Shown here one piece after another: positions 12,841-24,215 of a stretch of DNA of 64,000 bases. The stretch is from Certhia americana (taxonomy: Eukaryota; Chordata; Aves; Passeriformes; Certhiidae): positions 62,001 through 126,000 of the forward strand of contig JAGMWU010000048.1 of the NCBI GenBank assembly GCA_018697195.1, given 5' to 3'. The first letter of the stretch is position 1. Every line of letters starts with the position of its first letter. The notes under the pieces were generated by a model that saw only the letters and a program-made list of their open reading frames with translations, was not told the origin of the DNA and did no database searches. The translations under genes were made by a program, and so were the position numbers.

Positions 12841-15800
12841 AACTCTTGAACTGGTTCCCCTTGCTGGAGGTACGTCCATGGGAACAGCCTGTTCACCTAT
12901 CCAGCTGTTACTGGCCACATTTGAGCCCCAAGCCCATGGGAAGTGTGTGATTCCAGTCAAATGCTCTTACGGGGATTGGTGTTGGTCTTTGTGGTGGTGT
13001 TTTTTGGCTGGGTGGTTAAAAAAAATCCAACCAAACAACAAAAAAATAAAACAAACCCCAAACTACCCCCACACATCAGAGCTCATGGAGGTGCCCTGCA
13101 AAGGCAACTTTGCTTCCACAGGGATGCTGAGATCCAATCCATCACCCAGACACAAGCAGCACAAGATAACTCCCAGGCTCAGCCAGGACACCAGCTGAAA
13201 TGTCCAACACAACACAGTTTCTAGCTGCATTCCATTCAAAAGGCAATCTGGGATGATTCCTATAATTTCCACATTCCTACTTTTCTCCTCCTTCTTCCAG
13301 CCACTGTAGAGATACAGTCTCACCCTAACCTTCCTAAAAGTTATACAGCAACTTCTCCAAATGGTACCTGGGAGCTGAAAGTTTACCTTCAGCAAAATTC
13401 CACAGTCATTTGCAGAAGCTGCTTTGAAAACCTTCTAGTTCCAGACGCCAAGAACCACTTGGCAATGCCTGACAGACATAATTAGAGAGCTTGATTGTTT
13501 CAAAGGACATTACCCAAGAAAATTAGTATGTTGCTGCGGTTCTTGAAATAAATTTACAATGGGTTTGGTTGCAGAGGTCTTGCAAGGGTTTTAGCAGACT
13601 TTTAATTACAGTATCGGACCTCAAGTATTTTTCTAGTGCTTGGCAATATGAGATCCTATTATTTCTGCTTGCAAAGCACACTCATTCAAAGCTTATCCAC
13701 AGGCTGAGAGCCTAAGAATTCCTACCACTCTGTAATCCAAAATTTTTGTATCATTTGTGATATACATTAGTGACTTCCAGTAACTGCCCCAGAGACAGCA
13801 TTTTACTGTGTGATAGTTTAAACCCTTTGGCTCAGTACTGTATCCTGAAATACACTGCAGGGAGGCCATAGCTTTTGCTGCAGGTTATGCAGATTTACAG
13901 CAGCATTAAGCCAAGCACTGTAACATCCTACAGAACCAATTTGCCTTTTTGCTCTCTGCTGTACTTCAGATGGGAACAGGGGAAGTTTGCAGCATCACAG
14001 CCCAGAGCTGCCTTTGCTACAAGGCTGGTGTTCTTGTGACACCCATTAATTACCACAGGCATTTGTGCCCTGAGCACAAAGCACCGGTCAGTGCTGCTTC
14101 TAAAGGTATGTCCCACATCTAGGCTCCAAAAACCACCCTGGGGATAGGAAAGCCCCTCAGCCTGTGCCATCACCCAGCCCTCTGCTACTGGTCAGTCCAG
14201 TAGCACCCCTCTAATCCTTCTCTGTAAACCTCAGGAAAACACTTACTCCCAAGGACCAATTTTAGTCATTCAGACTCAGAGAGGTGCAGTAAAGAGAGAG
14301 CACAATGGCCTCTCTTCTGTAAAAGTGGAAGTTTATACAAGAGCCAAGTATTATCATTCATAGATTTATTATAAACTTCAGCATAAATTCATATACAATA
14401 CTTTGGATTTTGTAGCTTTCCATCTAAGATATAACCACACCCTTATGAAATACTCCCCAGGGCCTTCCTTTACATGGAAGGATTACTATTCCCATTTTGT
14501 TTAGGGGAAAGAAAAGAGAGAGAGAACTTGCAAGTCTCAATTCCCAGACTCTGTGAATATAGAATATATACTGAGCATTTAAGGAAACAGTTTTTGTCTT
14601 GGGAAAGAGGGTGGAAAACAAAACCTTATGAATCAGCCAGCTAATAATTAAAAGCAACTAAATCCAGATCACTTTAAGCTGCACATGAGAATCTGAACTT
14701 CTCAGATGCTGAATTCCTCTGCCGACCAGAAAAGCCAGGGTCACTTGCCCAGCTGGTCACTATTGTTCTGTCCAATAAAGTTCTGGCAGGAATGCATGTT
14801 TAACAAAATACAGAGATTAGGCATAGCAAAGAATGCAGCTCCCCCCCTCAGTGTTTAGGTTAGCAGGGTTTGCCATGTTGAAATACTGAAGCTTAAGCGT
14901 ATCAGATTTTCTCTGTCCTGTACTGCTGGTGCCAGTGACAGACACAAGCTGACAGCTCAGTTCTCAGGGGCACTGCCATTTTAGCTCTAAGTTTATTAAA
15001 AGCTGCATAAAAAGTTCACCTCAAATCTGCAATGACCGCTAATTAAATCAGTGTTTTCTTTGAGATGTAGAATCACAATTGAGAAAAGCTCTCTGTCCCT
15101 CCCCACATGCCAGAAACTTTTGAAGGGCAATTTAAACCAAGCCAGAGACTCAAGGGATCAGATTTTGAGAACCTTGCAAAAAGGTATCTCATCTTTAAGT
15201 GTTTTAGGATAGCCTAAATTTCCAAAAGAAAACTTAGCACCCGGTGATTAAATACAGCATCAGAACGGCAATGACCTTCCTAACATCTGCCATAGCCTGG
15301 TTCTGTCTAGCTCTCTGTCAAGAGCTCCATAGCTCAATTTACAACAAGGGACAACACAAGACTAGAGAGAGACACAAGTGTCACATGAACAAGTCATACA
15401 GATGATCTGACAGAGACCATCAGAGATCTTGCAGGAACACAGCTTTCACTAAGTCAATGCTATGCACAAAGCAGCTCTGATACCTCAAATGGGCCAAGAA
15501 TTTCTCAGCTCAAAGAAGACTTATATTAAATGGACAGATATTTGAGACTCCTAAGTAGATTTGCAATGGATATAGTCCTTGGAGAACTGTGTATAAGTAG
15601 GTTATAAATAGCCTGGATTTACCTCAGAGTTAGTGGGTTATATTCAGAGATACCAAGGATTCCTAAGTTCCTCCGCAGGGGTACAGCAGCTCATGCTGGG
15701 TGAAGTTGTGGTTCTTAGGTAGGAAGCATCTAAGATCCTGTTACCATGGCAGTCTCACCTCTCCTTCTCCCTCCACAGAAAGCTGAAATATAATTTTCCC

Positions 15801-18800
15801 TCAGAGGCACACAATAAATCTGGAACAGGTACAGCTGAGATACAGACTTGCTGTCAGGCAGATGCTGTCAGGTGTTTCTTCTAGGAGAACCTTTTTGACT
15901 CATCCTAGCACAGCAACAAAAATCTTGTTTTAGCTGGTATCACTTACACTGCCACTGAAAATGCAAACAACTCAACACTTGAACAAGATACAGTGATGAG
16001 ACAAGCAGCCAGACAGCCTACACTGAGCAGGGTTGCAGAAACCAGAAAGGTTCTGGGGAAGCACAAGGCAGAATCAGGCAAGAAGAAAGCCAGGAAGCCA
16101 AGGAACCCGAGGCAGGAACAAGAGAAGTGGCATCAGATGAAAAAGTCCTTTTCTTTCGGGAAAACACAGGCAAAATCTCCCACGGGTTGAAGTGTTAAAT
16201 TCATGTGGGGAGAGCTGTCACCCATTGCTGCCTCAAACGAGCTTTGAAAAAGCTCCCTGTGCTCTGCTGTGTTTACAGCAATAATGAGAGCCCGGAGGAA
16301 GGGGTTAGAAACATCTGAGTTTAATAAGGGCTAAGCAGCACACAGCAAAAAAGAAATGTCTGCCCTTCCGTTCAGGGCTACCACACCCCAGCAAGCACCG
16401 CCACCCCGGGCCAACAGGAGCCCAGCACGGAGACATTATGTCATCCAGCAGAGCCCAGCTGCCCCCAGCCCTTCCCCAGCAGCAACAGCTCCAACCAAGC
16501 TGAGAGCTCCCAGCATCACACTCCTGCACAGCTAAGCAAAGTCCTGTAGGGAAAAGGCAGATGTTGATTGACCCCAGGCACAAAACAAGCCAAGGGCAAG
16601 AAGGGAAGTTTTTGTGTAGTGCCTTAACTGAGCAGCTCCATCTCACAAGGTCATCCCAACAGGGCAAAAAGGAGTATTTAGCTCATTTATCACCTATGCA
16701 GCTGCCTTTCCTTAGTCCTAAACAGCTCAGCACCCAACATGCACAGGATAAGAGGTATCCTGTTCCCATTTCTCACACAGAAGACCAAGAACCTTAGTAC
16801 TCAGGCCCTGCAACCAAATTTGCTGTGCCCCCTTCCTCACAGTCCTTGCATGAAGCAGGCATCTTTCGTGAAACACCTTGTCCTATACTACCTTTATAAG
16901 GCACACTCTTTCCATGTCCTTGGTCTTTTTATTTCATTAAAAAGCGGAAATCAGGAGTCTTGTCCATTTGCAGAGACAAACACACTTCCTCTCCAGAGTG
17001 CACATACACACACAGAGGAGGCGGGGGGATATCCAGAAGAAACAGAACTGGACCTGTTCTTAACTCTACAGACTCAGTATAACTTGGTTACACAACCACA
17101 TCCAGGGAATACTCCCCTGCCTCATGATTTCACTGCGCTGGCATTTCTGAGATGATCTGAGCAAACACATGCCTGTATCCAGCACAAATGCTGCAAAGAA
17201 TATCACTTCCACCCAGATCCTAGGGGCAGAAAAAGTGGAATTGATTAAAAAGACATCTGACCACATAACCTGATGTCAATATTGGACATGAATTGGTCCA
17301 TTCTATGCAGTGGTACCTCACTTTAGCTTTAATGTTTTGACAGATGGTTTGTTTGCTCAGCACAAAAGCAGGTGGCTGGATAAGAACAGCCTTACTCAGC
17401 TCTGGGAGGACAGACAGGAGACACAAGGCAAACCAAGAGGTAAAGGGAAGAGAGAATAAGAGAAAATAAGAGTATCTCGCAGATACCATCTCTTCTCAGT
17501 TTCAAAATCAACTATTATGATCTTGAGTGGCAGATTCTCTTTTCCAGATAAACTACATCGATATGGAAGAGGAGACTGCCCTGTTCCAAACATGAAATAT
17601 TGTGAAGCTGCCTTCAGCTTTTGTCTCAGAGGTATCCACTGTGTGGGCCTCTGGGTGAAAGCAACTTCTAGACAAATAAAAAAAACTTCTTTCTTTACCA
17701 GAAATATGACTGCCCAGCTGTAGGAGTCTAAAATCTGAAGCAGCTTCCTATTTGTTGGTCTTCCCCAAAAGATTCAGCTATTTTCAAACAGCAAGGCCTA
17801 AACATTACAGGCAACACTTCCACCCAAGCATACTCTTCACTTACACATCTGTTCAATTCCAAGAGGAAGAAAACATTACTTGTCAAAACCAGCCAATGAA
17901 CCTAATCATGTAATAAATTACTCATCAACAGCCATTTCTCAAAAAAAAAGATGCAAGGAACAATATCACAGTTCCTACTCTTGATGGTTTCTGCAGCATT
18001 AAGGATTCCAATTCAGATGAGTGTTACACTGTGTATATTTAACACTAAGCAAGAGATTTAGTATTATTCTGGTATATAACAAGATGAAAAATGTTGGACA
18101 GTAACCAAATTAGTAGCACTGGCCTTTCTTCCAATTTGCAGTTATTATCCTCAACAGAATCTTTGTGGTATCTAAGTTGGCACAGGCTGGCAGTATGCTC
18201 AAAGATTCAAAATAAACATTATGCCTCAGTGGACATAAATTTAAGCACTGTGTAGATCTGCCTAATCAAAACTGAATTGAGAGCTTCGTGCCTGTTTCAG
18301 AAATGCTGTTGGATGAATTTTTGTATTGTCCTACAGGAAAGGCATCTATGCTGTATAAATCAGTAACATTTCCAGACAAGTTGGATATGTGATGCAGGAA
18401 AGGGTCTGCTACCGTGACTCAGAAGACCTAAAGCACTCTATGCTTTAAGTTCTTAATTGTTATCTGAAAGCCATTCTTCATTTTTACCCCTTTATCAAGA
18501 CACAGCCCAACAAAACAAAGATGTGAGTAAATATTCTATGATCCCAGTGTCACAGAACCACTCCCCAAGCCAAGCTGTTACATTTCTAACCTGACTTGTT
18601 TCCACCAACACTTTAGCACCCTAACAAACTCAACTTTGAGAAAACTAAAAAATAAGGATTATTGAAAGCAACATTTGTTAATTTATCCAAGGGGAGCACA
18701 ACTTCACTGGCACCCATTGTTTTGCCTTTCTGCTCCCTTTGTTTTTTCCCCTCGAGCTGGTAAATGAAACCTACCTAAAAGGAAATTATTCACACAAGTA

Positions 18801-20927
18801 GCTGGAAAGACAGGACAGTAGATTTCCTACAGGAGAACAATTTACTGCAGTAGCTACAATCACATCTGGAATTTCAAAGCCATTCCAGTGTCACCAGACC
18901 CTTAGACTACCATTGGCTCCACTGCTAATCGCATTGCAAAGTTACAGCCCTGAACCCCACGAGTCAGATGAAGATCATATGGCTGCAGAATCCAGGGAAC
19001 AAACACCAGATAGTTCCAGGGTCTGGTGATGAGCTCAAGACCTTCTGACCTCTTGGTTACCTGGGTTGGGCACTTCAAAGCACAATTAGAGCAGAGGACT
19101 CAGCGTGACACAAATCCCAGTTTGTTTACTTGACATCCTCACAGTCCATAGCAAACCAGGGACCTCAGGCAACGAGCAGACAATTAGGTGATGGAGAGAA
19201 TGACTCAAAGAGCAAGATCCTGTCACTAAAAGGAGAGAGAACCACATTTGGCCAATATGTATAGTTTTGTATTCCACACCCACTTAAGAGTCACGAGAGG
19301 TTCAGAATTTGAGGCTGAAATAAGGTTAAAGTCATCTTTCTCTAGTGAGGAGAGAACTAATAAAAATCCATCAGGAAACTCCAGATACACATTCTTGAAA
19401 GCATTCTGACATAAACAGGGATACTTATTCATAGATGACCTTTTAATATTAAGAACAGGCTTCTAACACATAAGGAGACCCACGGTTACTAGAAAGAACT
19501 AAAACTTCAGCTAAGAGGCTGGAGGTTGCTGCATTCCAGTGCAGTTGTGCTGGGGAGGGTCATTTCCAGCCCAGCACAGATGGAGCTGTAGGGCCAGGCA
19601 CAACACAGGCAGTTATTCTGAATAGAACACATCTACCTACAAGAGGCCCACACAGACATCTTGATCTTGAAAGCCAGACATTCAAGTGACTTGTTAGGAA
19701 ACTGGTAGCCTCAAGGAATAATTAACAACATATTCCAAGCACCAACACTTTGGGTTTCTCAGGGAAGCAAGACAAGGTGCAATACTGTAAAGCTAATGTC
19801 TGTTGAAATATCATTCCCAGGTCAAAGCAGCTCACAGAGCATGTTTAACTGTTCTGTGGAATCCATGGAAAAGTCATTTGCTCCCTGATATGGAGTAAAC
19901 CACTGGCAGAAGAGCAACTGGAACCCAGGTCCCACTCTCCTGGGCTGTGCTCTGAGTCACAAGGTGAAATAGCTAATGGCCACCTGGCCTTCCATGTCAA
20001 AGCCCTGGCAATCAAATACTGCACTTACAGCTATCAGATATTACTTCCCTCTCCATATCCATCCTCAAGAAACATCACTGCTGCATAGGAAGCACGGGGA
20101 ATTACTGTGACCAAATGTGCAATTAACAGTACTATGTGGATAAGAACACCTATTTGTACAGTCCTGTTATTTGTAACATCATGGTTCTAACATTCATTAA
20201 CAGGAAGAAGTTTTTAGGCTGAAGAGTGTTTGAAGACCTAACTGCCACAGCTGGATTTACATCCACCCCAGAGGGCTTTTGTGATGGCACTGTAATGATC
20301 CCAGTGAAAAGAATTATCATTCTACGTTGCTTCTGGGTTCATGCTTTGGGATTTTCTTTCAGCCACCTCCACTTCTCATCCAAAGAGGCTTCCAGTCTAA
20401 GCCCGGGATCTATTCTCAGAAGTTTCTGACTCCCACAATTAAGTTCACAATGACTCAATGCATGACTAATTAGAAAATACATGAAAATTGAATAAGGAGT
20501 TGGGAGAGCACCAACGCAGAAGACAGCTAACACAGAGGCAGGTGTTCCTTGACAACTGAGCTACTTCCAGCATGGGAACAAGCTTCCCTTAACTCAGCTA
20601 GCAAAGCTTCTCAAAGCTTGGAGGACAATTTCTCCTTGGCAGGCAGCCCCTCCATTCTTATGCTTCCAGTAAGGCCCACTTCCCATTCATTGCCTTGACA
20701 CAGCAGCAAGTTCAAAATGTATGCACTGAATGGGAATTCCAAGCTAAATTGTGAGGCTGTTGCAGTCTCATATACAATGCCAACAGACACTGCTGCCTGG
20801 ATTTCACTAGCACTAGCACATCAGAAGTTCAATTCAAGCACATGCAAAGATAGACTGCAAGTGTTTTTGGTTTAATAACTAAAAACCTGTCAACTGAAGC
20901 CAACCAGAAGCTAGAATATCCATATAG

Positions 20928-20956
20928 AAAAAAAAAAAAAAAAAAAAAAAAAAAAA
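20928..20956. repeat. Poly(A) run, 29 nt
   Basis: An uninterrupted run of 29 A, the longest homopolymer in the window, followed by an A-rich tail. It could be the tail of an old retroposed sequence, but I recognised no element upstream of it. The exact length is probably unreliable. Confidence 0.7.
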
Positions 20957-21055
20957 CGAAACAAAAAATAAATCATTCCTCCAGAACAAGTCTCCATGGT
21001 TTCATTTTGAAGAATGTGAATAACTGTATTTTTTCCTCCAAATTTCCCTTCACCA

Positions 21056-21069
21056 CCCCCCCCCCCCCC
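21056..21069. repeat. Poly(C) run, 14 nt
   Basis: Fourteen consecutive C (a G run on the minus strand), about 100 bases after the 29-nt A run. Such a run can form intra- or intermolecular G-quartets and is prone to length errors in sequencing. Confidence 0.7.
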
Positions 21070-23060
21070 AAGGTTTTTACAGTGCTCAGGACCCTGTTTT
21101 TCTGTCAGGAAACATGGTCAGCAGTCCTCAGAGCCTCAGGAGCTCATCTCTGAGCCAGCCTGCAACCTAGATACCAAGGGCTGGATTAGCACAAAGGACT
21201 CCAGAAACTTCTCCCCTTGGAGAAATACAACCCTTATGACAAGTTAATTTTTAGAAAACTGATAGCAGATTCCCAAACAGCTCAATCACTTGTTGATCAA
21301 GGACAGGAAAAGACAACCGCAGAAACATGGCGTGTCCTGTATCAAGGAAACCTGTCAAATGTACAGCACAGTATCAGCATGTGCTGCAATGTACCAACAC
21401 CTGGAGCTGCAAAAGGAACTTAAAAGACTCTGTCCCTACTTATTTTTGACTCAGAAAAGTGCCAGAAATCACTGGACAAAGCACACACTGGGAAGGTTGA
21501 AGAAGAGAAAGTGAGAATGGCCATATAGTGCCATTAATAGCAATCACCTTCCCACCGTCTTGTCGCCTCCAAGCTTCTCCAGGGCACAGGCCAGAAAGCT
21601 TTGCTGTGATGGAGCTGCTGTTGCCTCACATAATTCAGATGCTACCAAGATCCCCTGTTTCAATGGCAAAAGGGACACTGAACAACATAAAAACCTGTCT
21701 ATGTCAGTCTGATTCAGTTCTTGAAAAAAGGCTTTGCACCCATATAGATCAATGTTAGACTTGGAGCAAAAAAGCCTCACTCCTATCATGGACCATATTA
21801 AATCCAGAAAAGTCTCCAGCTATCCCAACCTGAAGCTGTACCCGGCAGGAGACTTCCCTCAAACGTCCAACACTGTGGCTGGGGAAAGTTTTCCCACACA
21901 GATTTTCCCATCAGAAAGTGAAGCTGTTAGACATTTGCCAACAACAAAACTTCACCGCTCAAGGGGAAATTAAAACATACAAAGATTGCTTCAACGTGTG
22001 ATATTTGACTGAGCACTTGAATTTTTCTTTCACATCCACTGGTGTTTTTTTCCTCCCTCCAATTTTTTACTTCCCCCTCTGCATTAAACTAGAATGGGAG
22101 ATTCTCCCAGAGCAAAGTTCCATTAGACATAAAAAATAAAATTCTATCAGCTTTCCCCAACATCCTTGTTTAAATCAGGTTTATGTGGTTTTATACAACA
22201 CTTTATAGACTTGGAGAGAGACACATTTCCCTGGCAAAGCATCAGCTGTCCAAACCATTGAGGCATGGGAAAACTGTGCAAGAGTGTGAACTGGGGAAGG
22301 TCTTTGGTGAGCAGAGTCCACACTCATGTAAGCGTGGTAGCTCTGAACAAAGATCTGCAGGCTAATAGATATGTAAGACAAATGACATGTGGTTCTCATT
22401 GCAGCTCATGCTTTGGGAAGGGGGTACCTTGGAAGAGATCCAGCTGGGATAGGTTTATCCCATTACTCTCCTCTAATATTCTGCCGTTTCAAACCCTTTG
22501 ACAGTTGCTGTAGTTTAACATCGCACCCCCTGCAGCCCCAGGCCTGTCCGACAGCGCAGCGGACAAAGCCACCTTCCCCCGGGGGGAAATCCGCCCCATA
22601 TGCGAGCCCCATGCAAGACACAGGGCTGATGCCCGGCCCTGCACCTCCGACACGGAAATCCACGGTGTCCGTGCATTTTCCCAATGCCCAGCCCAAATAC
22701 GCGGTGCTAACAGAAAGCCCTCCTTCCACAGCAGCACAACTCGTTATTAGCAAGGGAGGAGGAAAAGAGGTAGAGACAGGATGGACGAGCCTTGAATATT
22801 AAATCTCAAGCCCCCATTTAAGGGAATGACAGAGAAGGAAAAAAAAAAAGAAAAAAAGTGAAATTCAAGAACAACTGGAATCAGGTTAAGCCACTCTCTT
22901 GCTTTATACAGTGCAGCTCATTCATCTGAACAGCTGTTTCACCTCTAGAGAAATACCCAGAGAAAACAGAGGGGAGGGGGAGAAGCCTAAATTGTTTGCT
23001 CTACTGAAGCAGTAAGATACAGTAAATCAAACCTGATTTATATTAAGCTTATAAGGAATT

Positions 23061-23079
23061 GGGGTGGGGGGGGGGGGGG
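23061..23079. repeat. Poly(G) tract (G4-T-G14)
   Basis: GGGGT followed by 14 consecutive G, about 600 bases downstream, in minus-strand sense, of the COL26A1 donor. It has quadruplex potential on the plus strand, and its length is likely to be unreliable. Confidence 0.7.
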
Positions 23080-23189
23080 AAAGGAGAAGAGTGGGAGGTT
23101 TGGTTTTAAACAGCTACTTGGAAGTTGCAGCTCTTGAAGAGAGATCTGTAATTAAGGGGTTTCCTTTGTTGAGCTGAACAAGTTTCTCC

Positions 23190-24215
23190 TCGCAGCGGAG
23201 GGCTCTAACAGTTCCCTCTGCCGGCATCCCCAGCGTCCCCGCTCAGGAGGTTTTCCTGCTCCGGCTGCGCACTGCGCTGGGACGCTCAGCCCCGGCACAG
23301 CCCCTTCCCCTCCCCGACGGGCTGGGCGCGGCAGGGGGACACTCTGCGGGTGTCATTTACCCAAGCTCAGCTCCTCGATTCCCCAGCCGCTCCCTGCCCC
23401 AGGAGGCGGACGCTGCTGCGGGCAGGTAGGGAACGTCCCGCACCCCACTGAGGATGCGGGCAGCCCAGCCCGGCTCGCCGAGGGGCAGCAGCCCGTCACA
23501 CCTCTGCACCCTCCGAGGGACCGCTGCCCGCCGCTTTGCCGTGCCCGTTTGTCCCCCCCAGAGCCACCGGCGGGGCGCAGCCTCCTCGCCCGGAGGCGGA
23601 CCCGGTCTTACTCACCGGCGACTGGCGAAGCCGCTGCCCGGCGAGCCGGAGCTCTGCTCTGGGTAGTTGTGTTGCAGGGTTGATGCTGGGAATTGATAGA
23701 GAAAGCCGGTGCCCAGCGCGCATCCATGCAGACAGCAGCACCAGGACAAGAAAAGAGCGAGCTGCATTTTTGCAAGAACGGGGTTTTCCTACCGCCGCCC
23801 CCTTGCCCTCTTACACTGCACGGCAGGCGCGGGGCCACACCGTGCTCCCCGGCCGGGGTCACGGCGGGATCCCACGGCACGGAGGAGCCCCGGGAGCGGG
23901 GAGCACGGGGCAGGGGTGCCGGGCACACGGGGATGGCTGCTCCGGCTGCCAAAGGGAAGCCCCGACCCTCGGCAAGCCGAGCCCCGGCGGCGGCGGCTGC
24001 CCGCACAGGGGGTCCGGGGCCAGCGCGGCTCAATGCTCCCAGGGCGCACACTCAGCCCCGGATGCCTTTTCAAATTTGGCGAGGTTGGCCCGACTCCGTC
24101 AAAGGGGGCGTGGGGCTTCGGCGTTAACCCTTGCCAGGCCTCGCTGCAGACCCCGCTGCGGAGGGGTTCCGTCGGGGCAGGCGCGGGGTGCAGCTACAGT
24201 ACCCCACGTGCGGTA
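23190..24215. promoter_or_regulatory. COL26A1: CpG island covering the COL26A1 promoter and exon 1
   Basis: About 1 kb of sharply higher GC content with many CG dinucleotides surrounds the COL26A1 first exon, against an AT-rich background on both sides. The minus-strand promoter must lie to the right of 23767, within the island. No TATA box is placed where it would be convincing. A CACGTG E-box sits at 24205-24210, at the outer edge of the island. The transcription start cannot be fixed from sequence alone. The many long open frames here on both strands follow from the GC-rich, stop-poor composition and are not taken as genes. Confidence 0.75.
23616..23767 (-). CDS. COL26A1: COL26A1 first coding exon (collagen type XXVI alpha 1 chain, partial)
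   Basis: COL26A1 (EMID2, Emu2) is a secreted matrix protein with an N-terminal EMI domain and collagenous segments. The minus-strand exon starts at ATG 23767-23765 in a good context (AAAAATGC) and encodes 50 codons plus two bases. It ends at a strong donor, CGCCG|GTGAGTAAG. The protein starts MQLALFLSWCCCLHGCALG, a signal peptide with a hydrophobic, Cys-rich core, followed by TGFLYQF. The exon ends SGSPGSGFASR(R). From memory, the human protein has a closely matching signal peptide, then TGFLYPF and GSPGSGYASRR just before the EMI domain. The divergent arrangement with IFT22 matches human 7q22.1. The exon is too short to stand out as an open frame. The identification rests on the run of matches along the whole exon plus the correct donor. 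The remaining exons lie outside the window. Confidence 0.92.

Larger units (their letters stand above)
1..23615 (-). other. COL26A1: COL26A1 intron 1 (partial, 3' part not in window)
   Basis: This stretch lies downstream, in minus-strand sense, of the COL26A1 first exon and begins with its splice donor at 23614-23615. I searched both strands for the expected next exon, which should encode the start of the EMI domain with its Trp-Cys-His-His and Cys-rich pattern, and did not see it. The intron therefore continues past the left edge. The sequence is AT-rich with short simple repeats only: (GACA)n near 3448, (ATCC)n near 4662, a 23-bp duplication at 12787, and A, C and G runs at 11592, 20928, 21056 and 23066. 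The last few hundred bases next to the exon are GC-rich and belong to the CpG island. Open frames in this stretch are short and match no family I know. Long first introns are known for the human gene. Confidence 0.8.

Noticed and set aside
22389..22802. 137-codon plus-strand frame near the COL26A1 island
   Set aside because: It falls in a moderately GC-rich patch, is Pro/Ser-rich without motif, and is antisense within the COL26A1 intron.
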